Assembly: GCA_964533865.1 (NCBI GenBank)
Contig: CAZHRC010000002.1
Location: 1 to 64,000 of the forward strand
DNA from: CAZHRC01 sp964533865
GTDB taxonomy: Bacteria > Bacillota > Clostridia > Tissierellales > Peptoniphilaceae
DNA: 64,000 bases
Direction of reading: 5' to 3'
Both the position numbers and the translations under genes were made by a program. This document shows positions 41,877-50,824 of the stretch, in pieces. The first letter of the stretch is position 1; each line of letters starts with the position of its first letter. A model generated the notes under the pieces. The model was not told the DNA's origin. It did not search any database and was given only the letters and a program-made list of their open reading frames with translations.

Positions 41877-42992
41877 ATGAGAATTGGAATACCTAAAGAA
41901 GTCATAAAAGACGAAAATCGGGTGTCAGTCACCCCTGCTACCGCATTGACGCTAACCCGTCTCGGTCATGAACTCTACATGGAAAGAAACGCCGGACAGG
42001 GCATCAACGCCCCTGACGCCGCATACGTGGCCGTCGGCGTGAAAATATTAGACACGGCAGCCGAAGTCTGGGCCATCGCGGAAGCCATTATGAAAGTCAA
42101 AGAACCCCAGCCCGAAGAGTATGGCTATTTAAGAGAGGGGCTCATCATATTTACTTACCTTCACCTCGCCGCAAACGAAGCCCTGGTCGATGAACTGGTT
42201 GCAAACAAAGTCGTCGCCATCGCCTACGAGACCGTCGAAGAAGATAATCACAACCTTCCCTTGCTCACCCCCATGAGTGAAGTGGCAGGGCGCATGGCGA
42301 TTCAAGAAGGTTCTCTATTTTTAAATAAAAACAACGGTGGTAAAGGCCTACTTCTAGAAGGTGTACCCGGCGTCGCCCCAGGAAAAGTCGTGGTCGTCGG
42401 AGGGGGAAAAGTTGGGGACTCTGCGGTACGAAGCGCCATCGGACGAGGTGCACACGTTACCGTCTTAGACACCAACTTGGTCACCTTAAAACACCTGTCG
42501 GACGTTTACGGCAGCAATCTAACCACCATCTACTCCAACCCCTTTAACCTGGCATCGGAAATTGCCCAAGCGGACTTGGTCGTTGGCACCGTCCTCATTC
42601 CCGGCTCCAAAACCCCAGCGGTGATCACCGACGACATGGTCCAATCCATGGAACCGGGCTCGGTCATCGTCGATGTCGCCATCGACCAAGGGGGCTGCGT
42701 CGAGGGCATCCATCCCACCACCCACGACAATCCGGTCTACCTTCGCCACGGCGTCCTTCACTACGCTGTCACCAACATACCAGGTGCCGTCCCACGTACC
42801 TCTACCTACGCTCTCACCAACGCCACCAGCCGTTACATGGTGGACTTGGCGAACAAAGGTTGGAAGCAAGCAGCAAAGGACAATCTCGCCTTCCGAAAAG
42901 GCATCAATATCGCCGAAGGTCACATCGTATACCCCGGTGTAGCCAAGGCCTTTGGCCGAGAATACACCCCCATCGACGAACTTTTAGACTAG
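41877..42992 (+). CDS. ald: Alanine dehydrogenase
   Basis: The enzyme interconverts alanine and pyruvate with NAD, important in amino acid fermentation. I start it at ATG 41877 (MRIGIPKEV), seven bases behind AAGGAGG, giving the usual 371 residues; the longer frame lacks a ribosome binding site. Substrate-site residues are in MERNAGQGI and IMKVKEP (Lys about 75), the His in YLHLAANEA (about 96), and the NAD-binding VVVGGGKVGDSAV around 170. SVIVDVAIDQGGCVEG is also diagnostic. Confidence 0.96.
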   Translation: MRIGIPKEVIKDENRVSVTPATALTLTRLGHELYMERNAGQGINAPDAAYVAVGVKILDTAAEVWAIAEAIMKVKEPQPEEYGYLREGLIIFTYLHLAANEALVDELVANKVVAIAYETVEEDNHNLPLLTPMSEVAGRMAIQEGSLFLNKNNGGKGLLLEGVPGVAPGKVVVVGGGKVGDSAVRSAIGRGAHVTVLDTNLVTLKHLSDVYGSNLTTIYSNPFNLASEIAQADLVVGTVLIPGSKTPAVITDDMVQSMEPGSVIVDVAIDQGGCVEGIHPTTHDNPVYLRHGVLHYAVTNIPGAVPRTSTYALTNATSRYMVDLANKGWKQAAKDNLAFRKGINIAEGHIVYPGVAKAFGREYTPIDELLD

Positions 42993-43000
42993 TCGACGAC

Positions 43001-43033
43001 AAAACCGCTGATCTATCTCAGCGGTTTTTTGTT
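43001..43033 (+). terminator. Terminator after ald
   Basis: The stem AAAACCGCTGA/TCAGCGGTTTT has a six-base loop and T-run. The stretch 43034-43106 shows no gene. Confidence 0.88.
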
Positions 43034-43106
43034 TTGTAGCAAAGTGCCCCTACCTTGTTTATCACCACATCGTCTCTCTGTTCGTTTCTGTTATCGTCAA
43101 CACATC

Positions 43107-43136
43107 AAAAAAATCGGCAGATGATCTGCCGATTTT
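43107..43136 (-). terminator. Terminator after the glucosaminidase-type CWB2 gene
   Basis: The 13-bp stem AAAATCGGCAGAT/ATCTGCCGATTTT surrounds a single central base. The minus strand has a seven-T tail, eight bases beyond the stop codon. Confidence 0.85.
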
Positions 43137-43144
43137 AAATATTA

Positions 43145-44620
43145 TTATTTTGCAAAACCTTTAAGTGCGCCAAACACGCCGTCGGATACCACGCCTTTTC
43201 CGCCCATAACCATAATGCGTCGAATGGACTTGCTTTGTAAGTGGTTAGTGATACCAGCGGATAGGCCATTAGGATCGGTGAGTAAAATCGGGGCGTCGTA
43301 TTTCGTCGCCACCGGTGCGCCGACAAGGGCGTCTGGGAATTTCAAACCATTTGCCACCATGAAGTTTTTAGAGTCTGCAAACAACTCTTTGGCAATGTTT
43401 GACGAGGTTTCGTAACGATCCGTTCCTGAGATCCGAGTCACTTTTACCCCTTTTTTGGTTAGCGCAGCGGTGTGTTTTGACGGTACGGCAACTTCGCCAC
43501 CGATGACCATCACTTCTTTTTTCCCGCTCAACACCCCTTGGGTTTTGCTATCCAGGCCATCTGCTCCGACAAGGTAGATCCCGATTTGTTGTTTCCCAGC
43601 GTAGGGCGCTATGGAAAGCGCATCAGCAAAATTGAGACCATTGGCCAATATGGCTTTATCTGAGGTTTTTTTCGATTGTTCTTCGTTAAAAGCGTTAATG
43701 GCGATTGCCGTTTCAAAGCGATTTGCCCCTGCAATGCGAGTCACTTGTAAGCCCATGCCCGTTAACTGTTTCTCCACAGAGGCCGATACGGCTTTCGTAC
43801 CGCCGAGGATGACCACTTTCCCGGCTTCGCTTTTTGCGATCTCGCCGGTTACCGCTGGAGACAATCGATTTGGAGCGGTGAGCAGTACAGGTGCGTCCAA
43901 GGTATTTGCCAATGGGGTTGCCACCAACGCATCGGCAAAGGCTTCACCGTTTGCGACGATGACCGTTCGAGTCAATCGATTCAGGAAATTGGCTGTTACA
44001 GCCGACGTTTGATAGCGGTCATTTCCGCTGAGACGAAATACCTTGTCTTGTGGCATGGTGTAAAGGTGAGCCATGCGACGGACGATGTCGTTGCCATAGT
44101 CTGCGCTAGGCGCCCATTTCCCACCGAGCAGCTCAACCGTCGGCGCTTTCCCATAGATACTAGGGAAGTGCCTTGGATCCGGGGTGTTTTTCATCGGGAA
44201 GTCTTTGTGTCCAGCGTACAATGCCAAATGGTGAACCATCGCCGTTATACCCTCTTCCCAGTTTGCAAAGCGCTTGTGGGCGTTGGGGTCTGTATTTCCC
44301 CCACCTGCCGTTATTTTTAACCCACAGGGATTGTTAAAGCTCGCATCTAACACCCCTGTAAATTTCATAAAATTTGTTTCCTTCGCCGATTGGGTGTACA
44401 CCACAGCCGGGTCGATGCCGTATTTTACCGAGGTTTCGTAGAAAATCGGCGCCAATGTCACAAATAAATCCGTCGCTTCTTCAGCGATAGCCCATTCTTG
44501 CATTTGATATACATCTGTGGTCGGCGGTCCTATGATTTTAGTGGCGCCTGCCGCTTCAACCGGCGCGATTGGCAGTAAAAACAGTACCGCCAGAATCAAC
44601 ATCAATAATTTCTTTTTCAA
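43145..44620 (-). CDS. Secreted N-acetylglucosaminidase-like protein with three CWB2 cell-wall-binding repeats
   Basis: I start it at TTG 44620, seven bases behind AAAAGGAG, giving 491 residues with a clean signal peptide (MKKKLLMLILAVLFLLPI, cleavage near VEA-AG). Residues about 40-190 form a glucosaminidase-like domain with VYTQSAKETNFMKFTG, where Glu is the likely catalytic residue, and NNPCGLKITAGGG. Three CWB2 repeats of about 95 residues follow, each opening with an RLSGNDRYQTS-like motif and holding an ILGG or VMGG. CWB2 repeats anchor proteins to secondary wall polymers. It probably cleaves peptidoglycan during growth or separation. Confidence 0.88.
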   Translation of the reverse strand: MKKKLLMLILAVLFLLPIAPVEAAGATKIIGPPTTDVYQMQEWAIAEEATDLFVTLAPIFYETSVKYGIDPAVVYTQSAKETNFMKFTGVLDASFNNPCGLKITAGGGNTDPNAHKRFANWEEGITAMVHHLALYAGHKDFPMKNTPDPRHFPSIYGKAPTVELLGGKWAPSADYGNDIVRRMAHLYTMPQDKVFRLSGNDRYQTSAVTANFLNRLTRTVIVANGEAFADALVATPLANTLDAPVLLTAPNRLSPAVTGEIAKSEAGKVVILGGTKAVSASVEKQLTGMGLQVTRIAGANRFETAIAINAFNEEQSKKTSDKAILANGLNFADALSIAPYAGKQQIGIYLVGADGLDSKTQGVLSGKKEVMVIGGEVAVPSKHTAALTKKGVKVTRISGTDRYETSSNIAKELFADSKNFMVANGLKFPDALVGAPVATKYDAPILLTDPNGLSAGITNHLQSKSIRRIMVMGGKGVVSDGVFGALKGFAK

Positions 44621-44721
44621 GTAGACTCTCCTTTTTGGGTTCGTTTTCTCTTTTTTTGTAACCATATTGTAACATTATAACCTATCTCCCGGTTTTTTTC
44701 TACCCCATTGAGCAATCCCAC

Positions 44722-44750
44722 TTTAATTATTTCCTTTTATACGTTATAAT
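44722..44750 (+). promoter_or_regulatory. Putative promoter of the LRR/CWB2 surface protein
   Basis: TTTAAT and a perfect TATAAT are spaced by 17 bases. A perfect 12-base palindrome TTGTCATGACAA (44779-44790) follows just downstream of the expected start and could be an operator. Confidence 0.45.
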
Positions 44751-44814
44751 ATTATTGACATGAATTTTACAAATACGATTGTCATGACAAGATCTACAGG
44801 TACTAGGAGGTATT

Positions 44815-46788
44815 ATGAAGAAAAGACTATTTACATTATCACTAATAGGGTGGTTAATCCTCATCCTTTGCTCATCAACCTATGCTGCCACCGTCTCCAC
44901 CGACGAGGGTATCGTCTTTGACACCAGCTCAGGCACCATCACAGACTATACAGGATCCCGCTACAGCATCACCATTCCCGAGACGATCGAAGGCGTGCCC
45001 GTCACCATCATCGGCGCCAACGCTTTTAACGGGCAAGGACAAAAAGTCCAACTTCTCGAGGTAACTCTGCCCAATTCCATCGAAGTCATCCGCGCCAATG
45101 CTTTCGCGAACAACAGGCTCACCGCCATCACTTTATCCGAGAGCATCCTGCGCATCGAGGAAGGTGCCTTTAAGTCCAATCAAATTGCCAAACTCGCCAT
45201 CCCAGACAGTCTCGTCTCCTTGGGAAGTGAGAGTTTCATGTACAACGGCATCGTCGAGCTAACGTTGGGGAAAGGCCTTGATTTTATCACCGACTCCGCT
45301 TTTAAGGGAAATGCTTTAAAATCTGTTATCTTCTCGGAAAACATCGCAGTGATCGGTCCTCAAGCTTTTGCGGACAACCAATTGGAATCCGTTAAATTCA
45401 ACCCCTCTATCGAATCTATCGGTAGATACGCCTTTGGAAACAACTACTTAACCAATGTGACGATTCCCGAATCCGTCATGGAAATCGACAATTCGGCTTT
45501 TAAGAACAACAAACTGGAAAATCAAACGACCTTTCAACTGGTGAACCTTGCAGTTTCTCCATCGCGAATCAATCGTTTTGAAGATGTGATCTCCTTGTCC
45601 AACGGCGGACATATGATCAATGGAGCGTCATTGGTCCTTTCCTACGTCAATGACCACGGTGAGACGATCTCCCCTTCAAAAACCGCAGTGGATCCCCAAA
45701 CAAACGCCAACCGCACCCATAACAACCTTTCGATCTACTATCGCATCGGTGACAAAATCACCGTAACTCCACCAGCGATCGAAGGCTACAAGCCGTTGTC
45801 CAAAAGTGAAGTGACATTAACCGAAGCGATGACCTTGGTTCAACTCACCTATGATAAAGAAAAGGTAGAACCCCTAACCTACGAATTAAATCCTGATGCC
45901 GTCACCGCGGGAAGGTTATACGGCGATGATCGCTACAAAACCGCTGTTGAAATAAGCAAAAATGCCTTCCGTAACACCAAAACCGTCGTCCTCGTCAATG
46001 GGTCGCGCTATGCAGACGCGGTGACCGCATCGGTGTTGGCAGACCGACTCCACGCCCCCATACTTCTCACCTCGGATAACGGAATTCCTCAAGTAACCCT
46101 TGATGAAATCACCCGACTCGAAGCCAAAGAAGTGGTGGTCATCGGCGGATCCGCCGTCATTTCAGAAGCCTCCCTTAATGCCCTATCCTCACTAAAAATC
46201 GAAAGAGTTTACGGCCAAAACCGCTACGAAACCTCTGCGGAAATCTACAGAAAGATCGTAAAAGTCTCTGGACCCGTCACGCAATTGATCCTCACCACGG
46301 GCCAAAACTACCCTGATGCACTCTCTGTCAGTAGTATGGCGATAAAGGAACGGGCGCCCATATTATTGACTGAAAAGGACACTGTAGACCCGTCAGTGTT
46401 TGCCCTCATCGACATCCCACGCGAAAGACGTCCTTCGATGATGACCGTCATCGGCGGTACCAACGCCATATCAGAACAGGTCGTCGAGAAAATGCGCACC
46501 CGGATCTTTACCACCGTCATCGCCGGCGACAACCGCTATGACACATCCCTTGCCATCGCGAAGAAAGCCTACCCCGACGCCAGTACCGTCCTTCTAGCGA
46601 CCGGTGAAGGCTTCGCCGACGCACTAGCAGCTGGGCCATCGACCGCCCTCTACAAAGCGCCAATACTTTTGACACCAAAAAGCAAAGTAGAACCTGCGGT
46701 CAACGCCTACATCAAAGACCAAAACCTGATCATCATCGGTGGAGAATCCGCCATCAACCAAAAAGTCGTCGACTTGTTGGCAAATTAA
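44815..46788 (+). CDS. Secreted leucine-rich-repeat (BspA-type) surface protein with three CWB2 repeats
   Basis: This 657-residue exported protein has a signal peptide (residues 1-24, SSTYA-A). LRR_5/BspA-type repeats cover about 40-240 with units like IPDSLVSLGSESFMYNGI. A MucBP-like beta domain follows (about 270-345, LVLSYVNDHGETISP to GYKPLSKSEVTL), then three CWB2 repeats (about 362-657), each starting LYGDDRYKTA, VYGQNRYETS and IAGDNRYDTS. BspA repeats mediate binding to proteins or other cells; the CWB2 part anchors to the wall. It is divergently transcribed from the other CWB2 gene. Start ATG 44815 follows AGGAGGTATT. Confidence 0.9.
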   Translation: MKKRLFTLSLIGWLILILCSSTYAATVSTDEGIVFDTSSGTITDYTGSRYSITIPETIEGVPVTIIGANAFNGQGQKVQLLEVTLPNSIEVIRANAFANNRLTAITLSESILRIEEGAFKSNQIAKLAIPDSLVSLGSESFMYNGIVELTLGKGLDFITDSAFKGNALKSVIFSENIAVIGPQAFADNQLESVKFNPSIESIGRYAFGNNYLTNVTIPESVMEIDNSAFKNNKLENQTTFQLVNLAVSPSRINRFEDVISLSNGGHMINGASLVLSYVNDHGETISPSKTAVDPQTNANRTHNNLSIYYRIGDKITVTPPAIEGYKPLSKSEVTLTEAMTLVQLTYDKEKVEPLTYELNPDAVTAGRLYGDDRYKTAVEISKNAFRNTKTVVLVNGSRYADAVTASVLADRLHAPILLTSDNGIPQVTLDEITRLEAKEVVVIGGSAVISEASLNALSSLKIERVYGQNRYETSAEIYRKIVKVSGPVTQLILTTGQNYPDALSVSSMAIKERAPILLTEKDTVDPSVFALIDIPRERRPSMMTVIGGTNAISEQVVEKMRTRIFTTVIAGDNRYDTSLAIAKKAYPDASTVLLATGEGFADALAAGPSTALYKAPILLTPKSKVEPAVNAYIKDQNLIIIGGESAINQKVVDLLAN

Positions 46789-46798
46789 CGGCTCATAG

Positions 46799-46829
46799 AA
46801 AAATCCGCCTCGTCGAGGCGGATTTTTTA
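46799..46829. terminator. Bidirectional terminator between surface protein and chromate transporter genes
   Basis: The stem AAAAATCCGCCTCG/TCGAGGCGGATTTTT with flanking A/T runs is nearly a perfect 29-base palindrome. Confidence 0.88.
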
Positions 46830-46832
46830 GCC

Positions 46833-47381
46833 TTAAAAGATGATGTGACAGACGATTCCAATGGCGGCACTGATGCCAACGACTTTGATAATGTCCATCT
46901 TCCTAGCGTAGAGGACAAAGCCTACGGCAAAACACAACAGCGCCGTCGGACTGATCGTTGCAACAGAGGGAATATTTGTCGTAAACAGCGAAGAGCGCGC
47001 CATCGAAATAGCGGCTACGGCGATCAACCCCACTACCCCCGGTCGCAAACCTCCAAGCATTTTGCTTAAAAAGTCAATTTTGTAATCTTTAAAAATAAAG
47101 TAGGCCAACACCATCATCAAGATAAACTGTGGTGTGACCACGCCAGCAGTTGCAACGATGGAACCCGGCAAGCCGTGTATTTTTGTGCCAACAAAGGTTG
47201 CCGCATTGATGGCAATGGGTCCAGGTGTCATGTTGGAAATACTGACGACGTCAGTCATTTCCCGAATCGTCAACCAGCCCCGCTGTTCCACAACCAAGGA
47301 TTGTATCAGTGGCAATGTCGCGTAACCACCGCCAAAAGCCAAGGCGCCAATTTGAAAGAATACCCAATATAATGACAGCAC
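46833..47381 (-). CDS. Chromate transporter, short-chain CHR subunit (second of pair)
   Basis: This 182-residue membrane protein of the CHR family has GALAFGGGYATLPLIQSLVV near the N-terminus and NMTPGPIAINAATFVG, both diagnostic, with about six helices. Half-size CHR proteins act as pairs, each corresponding to one half of full-length ChrA. The start is GTG 47381, five bases behind GGGAGG and overlapping the TAG of the upstream partner by one base. The true substrate may be another oxyanion. Confidence 0.9.
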   Translation of the reverse strand: MLSLYWVFFQIGALAFGGGYATLPLIQSLVVEQRGWLTIREMTDVVSISNMTPGPIAINAATFVGTKIHGLPGSIVATAGVVTPQFILMMVLAYFIFKDYKIDFLSKMLGGLRPGVVGLIAVAAISMARSSLFTTNIPSVATISPTALLCFAVGFVLYARKMDIIKVVGISAAIGIVCHIIF

Positions 47382-47956
47382 TATAGCCTCCCTCTCACCA
47401 CGTTGAAATAGAACAATCCGCTAAGGGCAAGCAAGGCGATAATCAAGGCGGTGTTGAACTTCACAAAAAAGCTGAGCACAAACGCTGCCACCATCATCAC
47501 CACACCAAATTCGCGATTTGCCTTCAACGCACTTTTTCCCATGTTGTACACCGTGATAAACAACACTGCGCTAATCGCTCCACCCATGCCAGTCAACGCT
47601 GCATTCACCCAAGGATTGCTTTGAAATTCACGATAAAACAATGATATCACCGAGATGATGACAATACAGGGCAACACACTGGCAGCCAAACTGACCACCG
47701 CTCCTTTTGGACCGCGCAGTTTGTAACCTGTTAGTAGAGAAGCGCTGATGGCCATTGCACCGGGTCCCGACTGAGCCAAAGCAACGAGACTCAACATTTC
47801 ATCCTCATCGATAAGTTTTTTCTTCAAAATAAACTCGTCCCGGATAACCGGGACGATGGTGTAACCCCCGCCAAAAGTGACCGTGTTGATCTTTAAGAAA
47901 GTCCAAAACAGATCGCTCAGGCTTATCGTTGATGTTTCCACAGTCCTGTCACCCAT
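47381..47956 (-). CDS. Chromate transporter, short-chain CHR subunit (first of pair)
   Basis: This 191-residue CHR half-protein has INTVTFGGGYTIVPVIRDEFI and ALAQSGPGAMAISASLLTGY, equivalent to the motifs of its partner. Antiparallel topology of the two halves is the usual model. Its ATG overlaps the stop of the CapD-like gene as TGATG and its stop overlaps the GTG of the partner, so the three genes form one translational unit. Confidence 0.9.
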   Translation of the reverse strand: MGDRTVETSTISLSDLFWTFLKINTVTFGGGYTIVPVIRDEFILKKKLIDEDEMLSLVALAQSGPGAMAISASLLTGYKLRGPKGAVVSLAASVLPCIVIISVISLFYREFQSNPWVNAALTGMGGAISAVLFITVYNMGKSALKANREFGVVMMVAAFVLSFFVKFNTALIIALLALSGLFYFNVVRGRL

Positions 47957-49824
47957 CAGCTCACCCTCTCGTCTGAACCGGCTTTTGGTCCATTCCTTCC
48001 AGGGATATAGGGGTGGTAAGTGGGAACCACTTCCTCTAAGGCTTTGCGTATCGTTTCAATATCCTCTTGATGACTGACCTCATCGAGCTTTTTCAAGTGC
48101 TTATCCAAATCGATGAGCGCTTTTTCTTCTGGTATCTCCACGTGAATTTTCTTGTGAGCAGTCACAACGGAAGTTTCTTTGTTGAGCAAGAGCTCTTCGT
48201 AGAGTTTCTCCCCTGGTCGAAGGCCGGTCACTTTAATTTCCATATCCCCACCGGGAGTGTGTCCAGATAATCGGATGAGGCGTTCGGCGAGGTCGTATAT
48301 TTTCACCTCATCACCCATGTCCAAAATGAAAATCTCTCCACCATTCGCCATAGATCCTGCCTGAAGCACCAATTGACTCGCTTCTGGTATGGTCATAAAG
48401 TAGCGGGTGATATCTTTATGGGTGACTGTCACCGGGCCGCCGTTTGCTATTTGGCGTTTAAAGAGAGGGATGACGCTTCCATTTGATCCCAACACATTGC
48501 CAAAACGCACCGCAACGAACTCGGTTTTGGAACGCTCGTCAAAGGTTTGAACGATCATCTCACACACCCGCTTCGTCGCTCCCATAACGTTGGTCGGATT
48601 GACCGCTTTGTCTGTGGAGATCAACACCATTTTTTCCACTTGGTGTACATCACAGGCACTTGCCACGTTGTACGTCCCAAACACATTGTTTTTTATCGCC
48701 GATTGGGCGCTATCTTCCATAAGGGGCACGTGTTTATGAGCAGCGGCGTGAAACACAATCTCAGGTTTGTACTGGCGAAAGACTTGATCGATGCGTTCCG
48801 CATCCCGCACGGATTCGATAAGGACTTTCAAATTCAATGTCGGGTATACCCGTTTCAATTCATTTTGAATATCGTAAGCGTTGTTCTCGTAAATGTCGAG
48901 TAAAAACAATTCCTCTGGGTCGAATTTCGCGATCTGGCGACACAACTCAGAGCCGATACTTCCACCTCCACCAGTAACCATCACCCGTTTGCCTACGATA
49001 AACTTTTTAACCTGCCCTTGGTCGAGCACTACTTCATCTCGTCCCAACAGGTCCTCAATTTGAACGTCTCGCAGGTTTTTTAAGTCCATTTTATTGTTGA
49101 TAAACTGATAGTAACCTGGAACGATTTTCATCTTCGCCGTCGTCTTTTCACATATCATCAGGATCTCTTGTCTATCCTCTGGCGACACCGATGGAAGTGC
49201 TACGATGATTTCGCTAATTTTAAATCGGCGTGCCGCTTCTTCGATTTTCTCCTTACCGCCATAAACGGGAATCCCATTAATGTTCTTACCTTGTTTGCTC
49301 ACATCGTCGTCAATGAATACGACAGGGGTCCTGAGGATCTCGGGATGGCGTTTCAATTCGTTGAATACCAATATTCCCGCTTCACCGGCGCCGATGATCA
49401 TCACTTGCTTGCAGTCGGATTTCGGCTTGTAGGAGGTTTTAAACTGACGATAGGCCGAGGGTACCAATCGCATCGCCCCCATAATCACAATGTCTAAAAT
49501 CAAAGCCATTGCGAAGCTACTTCTCGGCAAACCGGATTTGATCGCGTTGAGGTAGCCATAGCATAAAATATTACCGAAAACCACAGTGATGATAAATCGG
49601 TACACGTCTTGGAGGTTGGCATAACGCCACATGACTTTGTACAGGCGAAAGACGGAAAATGCCCCCACTTTGAGCAAAGTGAGAACCCAGGCATTTCTTA
49701 AGAAGGTTTGCATGTACACCTCGGGGACGTTCATGTCGAACCTCAGATTGAAAGCTAAAATGTAAGCCAAGTTAATGGCGATGACATCAAAAATCAATAA
49801 AAAAATAGAGCGTTTCGTTGGCAT
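47956..49824 (-). CDS. Membrane-bound UDP-sugar 4,6-dehydratase/epimerase (CapD/PglF-like)
   Basis: This 622-residue protein has four N-terminal membrane helices (about 1-120), a CoA-binding/Rossmann-like domain with MIIGAGEAGILVFNE (about 143-157), and a SDR dehydratase domain. That domain has the cofactor loop VTGGGGSIGSELC (about 285-297), HAAAHKHVPLME, and TDKAVNPTNVMGATKR with the TDK variant of the SDR triad. The family makes 4-keto-6-deoxy UDP-sugars for capsule, teichoic or glycoprotein glycans. Start ATG 49824 is behind AGAGG. It is co-transcribed with the CHR pair, an unexpected partnership. Confidence 0.92.
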   Translation of the reverse strand: MPTKRSIFLLIFDVIAINLAYILAFNLRFDMNVPEVYMQTFLRNAWVLTLLKVGAFSVFRLYKVMWRYANLQDVYRFIITVVFGNILCYGYLNAIKSGLPRSSFAMALILDIVIMGAMRLVPSAYRQFKTSYKPKSDCKQVMIIGAGEAGILVFNELKRHPEILRTPVVFIDDDVSKQGKNINGIPVYGGKEKIEEAARRFKISEIIVALPSVSPEDRQEILMICEKTTAKMKIVPGYYQFINNKMDLKNLRDVQIEDLLGRDEVVLDQGQVKKFIVGKRVMVTGGGGSIGSELCRQIAKFDPEELFLLDIYENNAYDIQNELKRVYPTLNLKVLIESVRDAERIDQVFRQYKPEIVFHAAAHKHVPLMEDSAQSAIKNNVFGTYNVASACDVHQVEKMVLISTDKAVNPTNVMGATKRVCEMIVQTFDERSKTEFVAVRFGNVLGSNGSVIPLFKRQIANGGPVTVTHKDITRYFMTIPEASQLVLQAGSMANGGEIFILDMGDEVKIYDLAERLIRLSGHTPGGDMEIKVTGLRPGEKLYEELLLNKETSVVTAHKKIHVEIPEEKALIDLDKHLKKLDEVSHQEDIETIRKALEEVVPTYHPYIPGRNGPKAGSDERVS

Positions 49825-49958
49825 AATAGACCTCTTTTTTCATGTTGTAACAGCTTTTTAATCATTATATCAGTTTTTGTCCAGATATCATAGACGAACA
49901 ACCTAAAGAAAGGGGTATACTTAATGAATAGGATAATTAGCAAGATAAAGGAGGACTT

Positions 49959-50804
49959 ATGAAAACATACACCCTTAACAACGGACAAACCCTGCCAGCC
50001 ATTGGGTTTGGCACCTATACACTCACCGATCCCGCTACAGCGCCAGAGCTTATCACAGGCGCCCTCGCATTGGGCTACAAACTCGTCGATACGGCGTATT
50101 TTTACAAAAACGAAGCCCTCGTCGGAAGGGGATTAGTTGAGAGCGGCGTCTCTCGCGATCGCTACCAGCTCGCCACCAAAGTTTGGCCCTCAGACTTTGG
50201 CGCTGAAGCCACTAAACGCTCCATCGAGCGCTCCCTAAAAGATCTTAAAACCGATTACTTGGATCTTCTCTACCTTCACTGGCCTGGTGATGATGCCCTT
50301 GCCTCATGGAAGGTCTTTGAAGACTATTGCGACCAAGGGGTTATCAAGACCCTTGGCGTATGCAACTTTCACGCCCAACATATGGATGAACTCCTCGCCT
50401 CGTGCAACACCCCACCTGCAGTTAATCAGATAGAGGCGCATCCGCGATTACCCCAAAAATCCCTCATCGCTGCAAACGCTGCACTCGGCATACAAGTGGT
50501 GAGTTTCTCCCCCCTGTATCGGGGAAAAGAAGGGATACTTGAAGATCCCACACTCTGTGCTATCGCCGACAAACACGGCAAAACCCCAGCCCAAGTGGTT
50601 CTTCGATGGCATCTTGAAAAAAATATCATCCCCATTCCGCGCTCTTCACACCTGCAACGCATCGGCGAAAACATCGACATCGACGATTTCGCACTAGACG
50701 ATCGAGACATGGCTGCCATCGCCGCTTTTGAAACCGGCGATCGCGTCAGCGCATCTCCCGAAGACTGCGATTGGCTCACAAAAATACGATATGACAACCA
50801 ATAG
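49959..50804 (+). CDS. Aldo/keto reductase
   Basis: This 281-residue NADPH-dependent TIM-barrel reductase is of the AKR5-like (2,5-diketogluconate reductase/glyoxal reductase) group. The catalytic set is intact: Asp in KLVDTAYFY (about 46) with Tyr at about 51, Lys in LATKVWP (about 76), and His in YLHWPGDD (about 107). The cofactor-binding IPIPRSSHLQRIGENI is near the C-terminus. Start ATG 49959 is behind AAAGGAGGACTT. It lies 20 bases before the peptidase gene and is probably co-transcribed. The role is likely aldehyde detoxification. Confidence 0.92.
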   Translation: MKTYTLNNGQTLPAIGFGTYTLTDPATAPELITGALALGYKLVDTAYFYKNEALVGRGLVESGVSRDRYQLATKVWPSDFGAEATKRSIERSLKDLKTDYLDLLYLHWPGDDALASWKVFEDYCDQGVIKTLGVCNFHAQHMDELLASCNTPPAVNQIEAHPRLPQKSLIAANAALGIQVVSFSPLYRGKEGILEDPTLCAIADKHGKTPAQVVLRWHLEKNIIPIPRSSHLQRIGENIDIDDFALDDRDMAAIAAFETGDRVSASPEDCDWLTKIRYDNQ

Positions 50805-50824
50805 ACGAAAAATAGGAGAACACT

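Noticed and set aside
44755..44786. TTGACA near 44755 as the surface-protein promoter
   Set aside because: No acceptable -10 box lies 16-18 bases downstream; TTTAAT-17-TATAAT just upstream is better.
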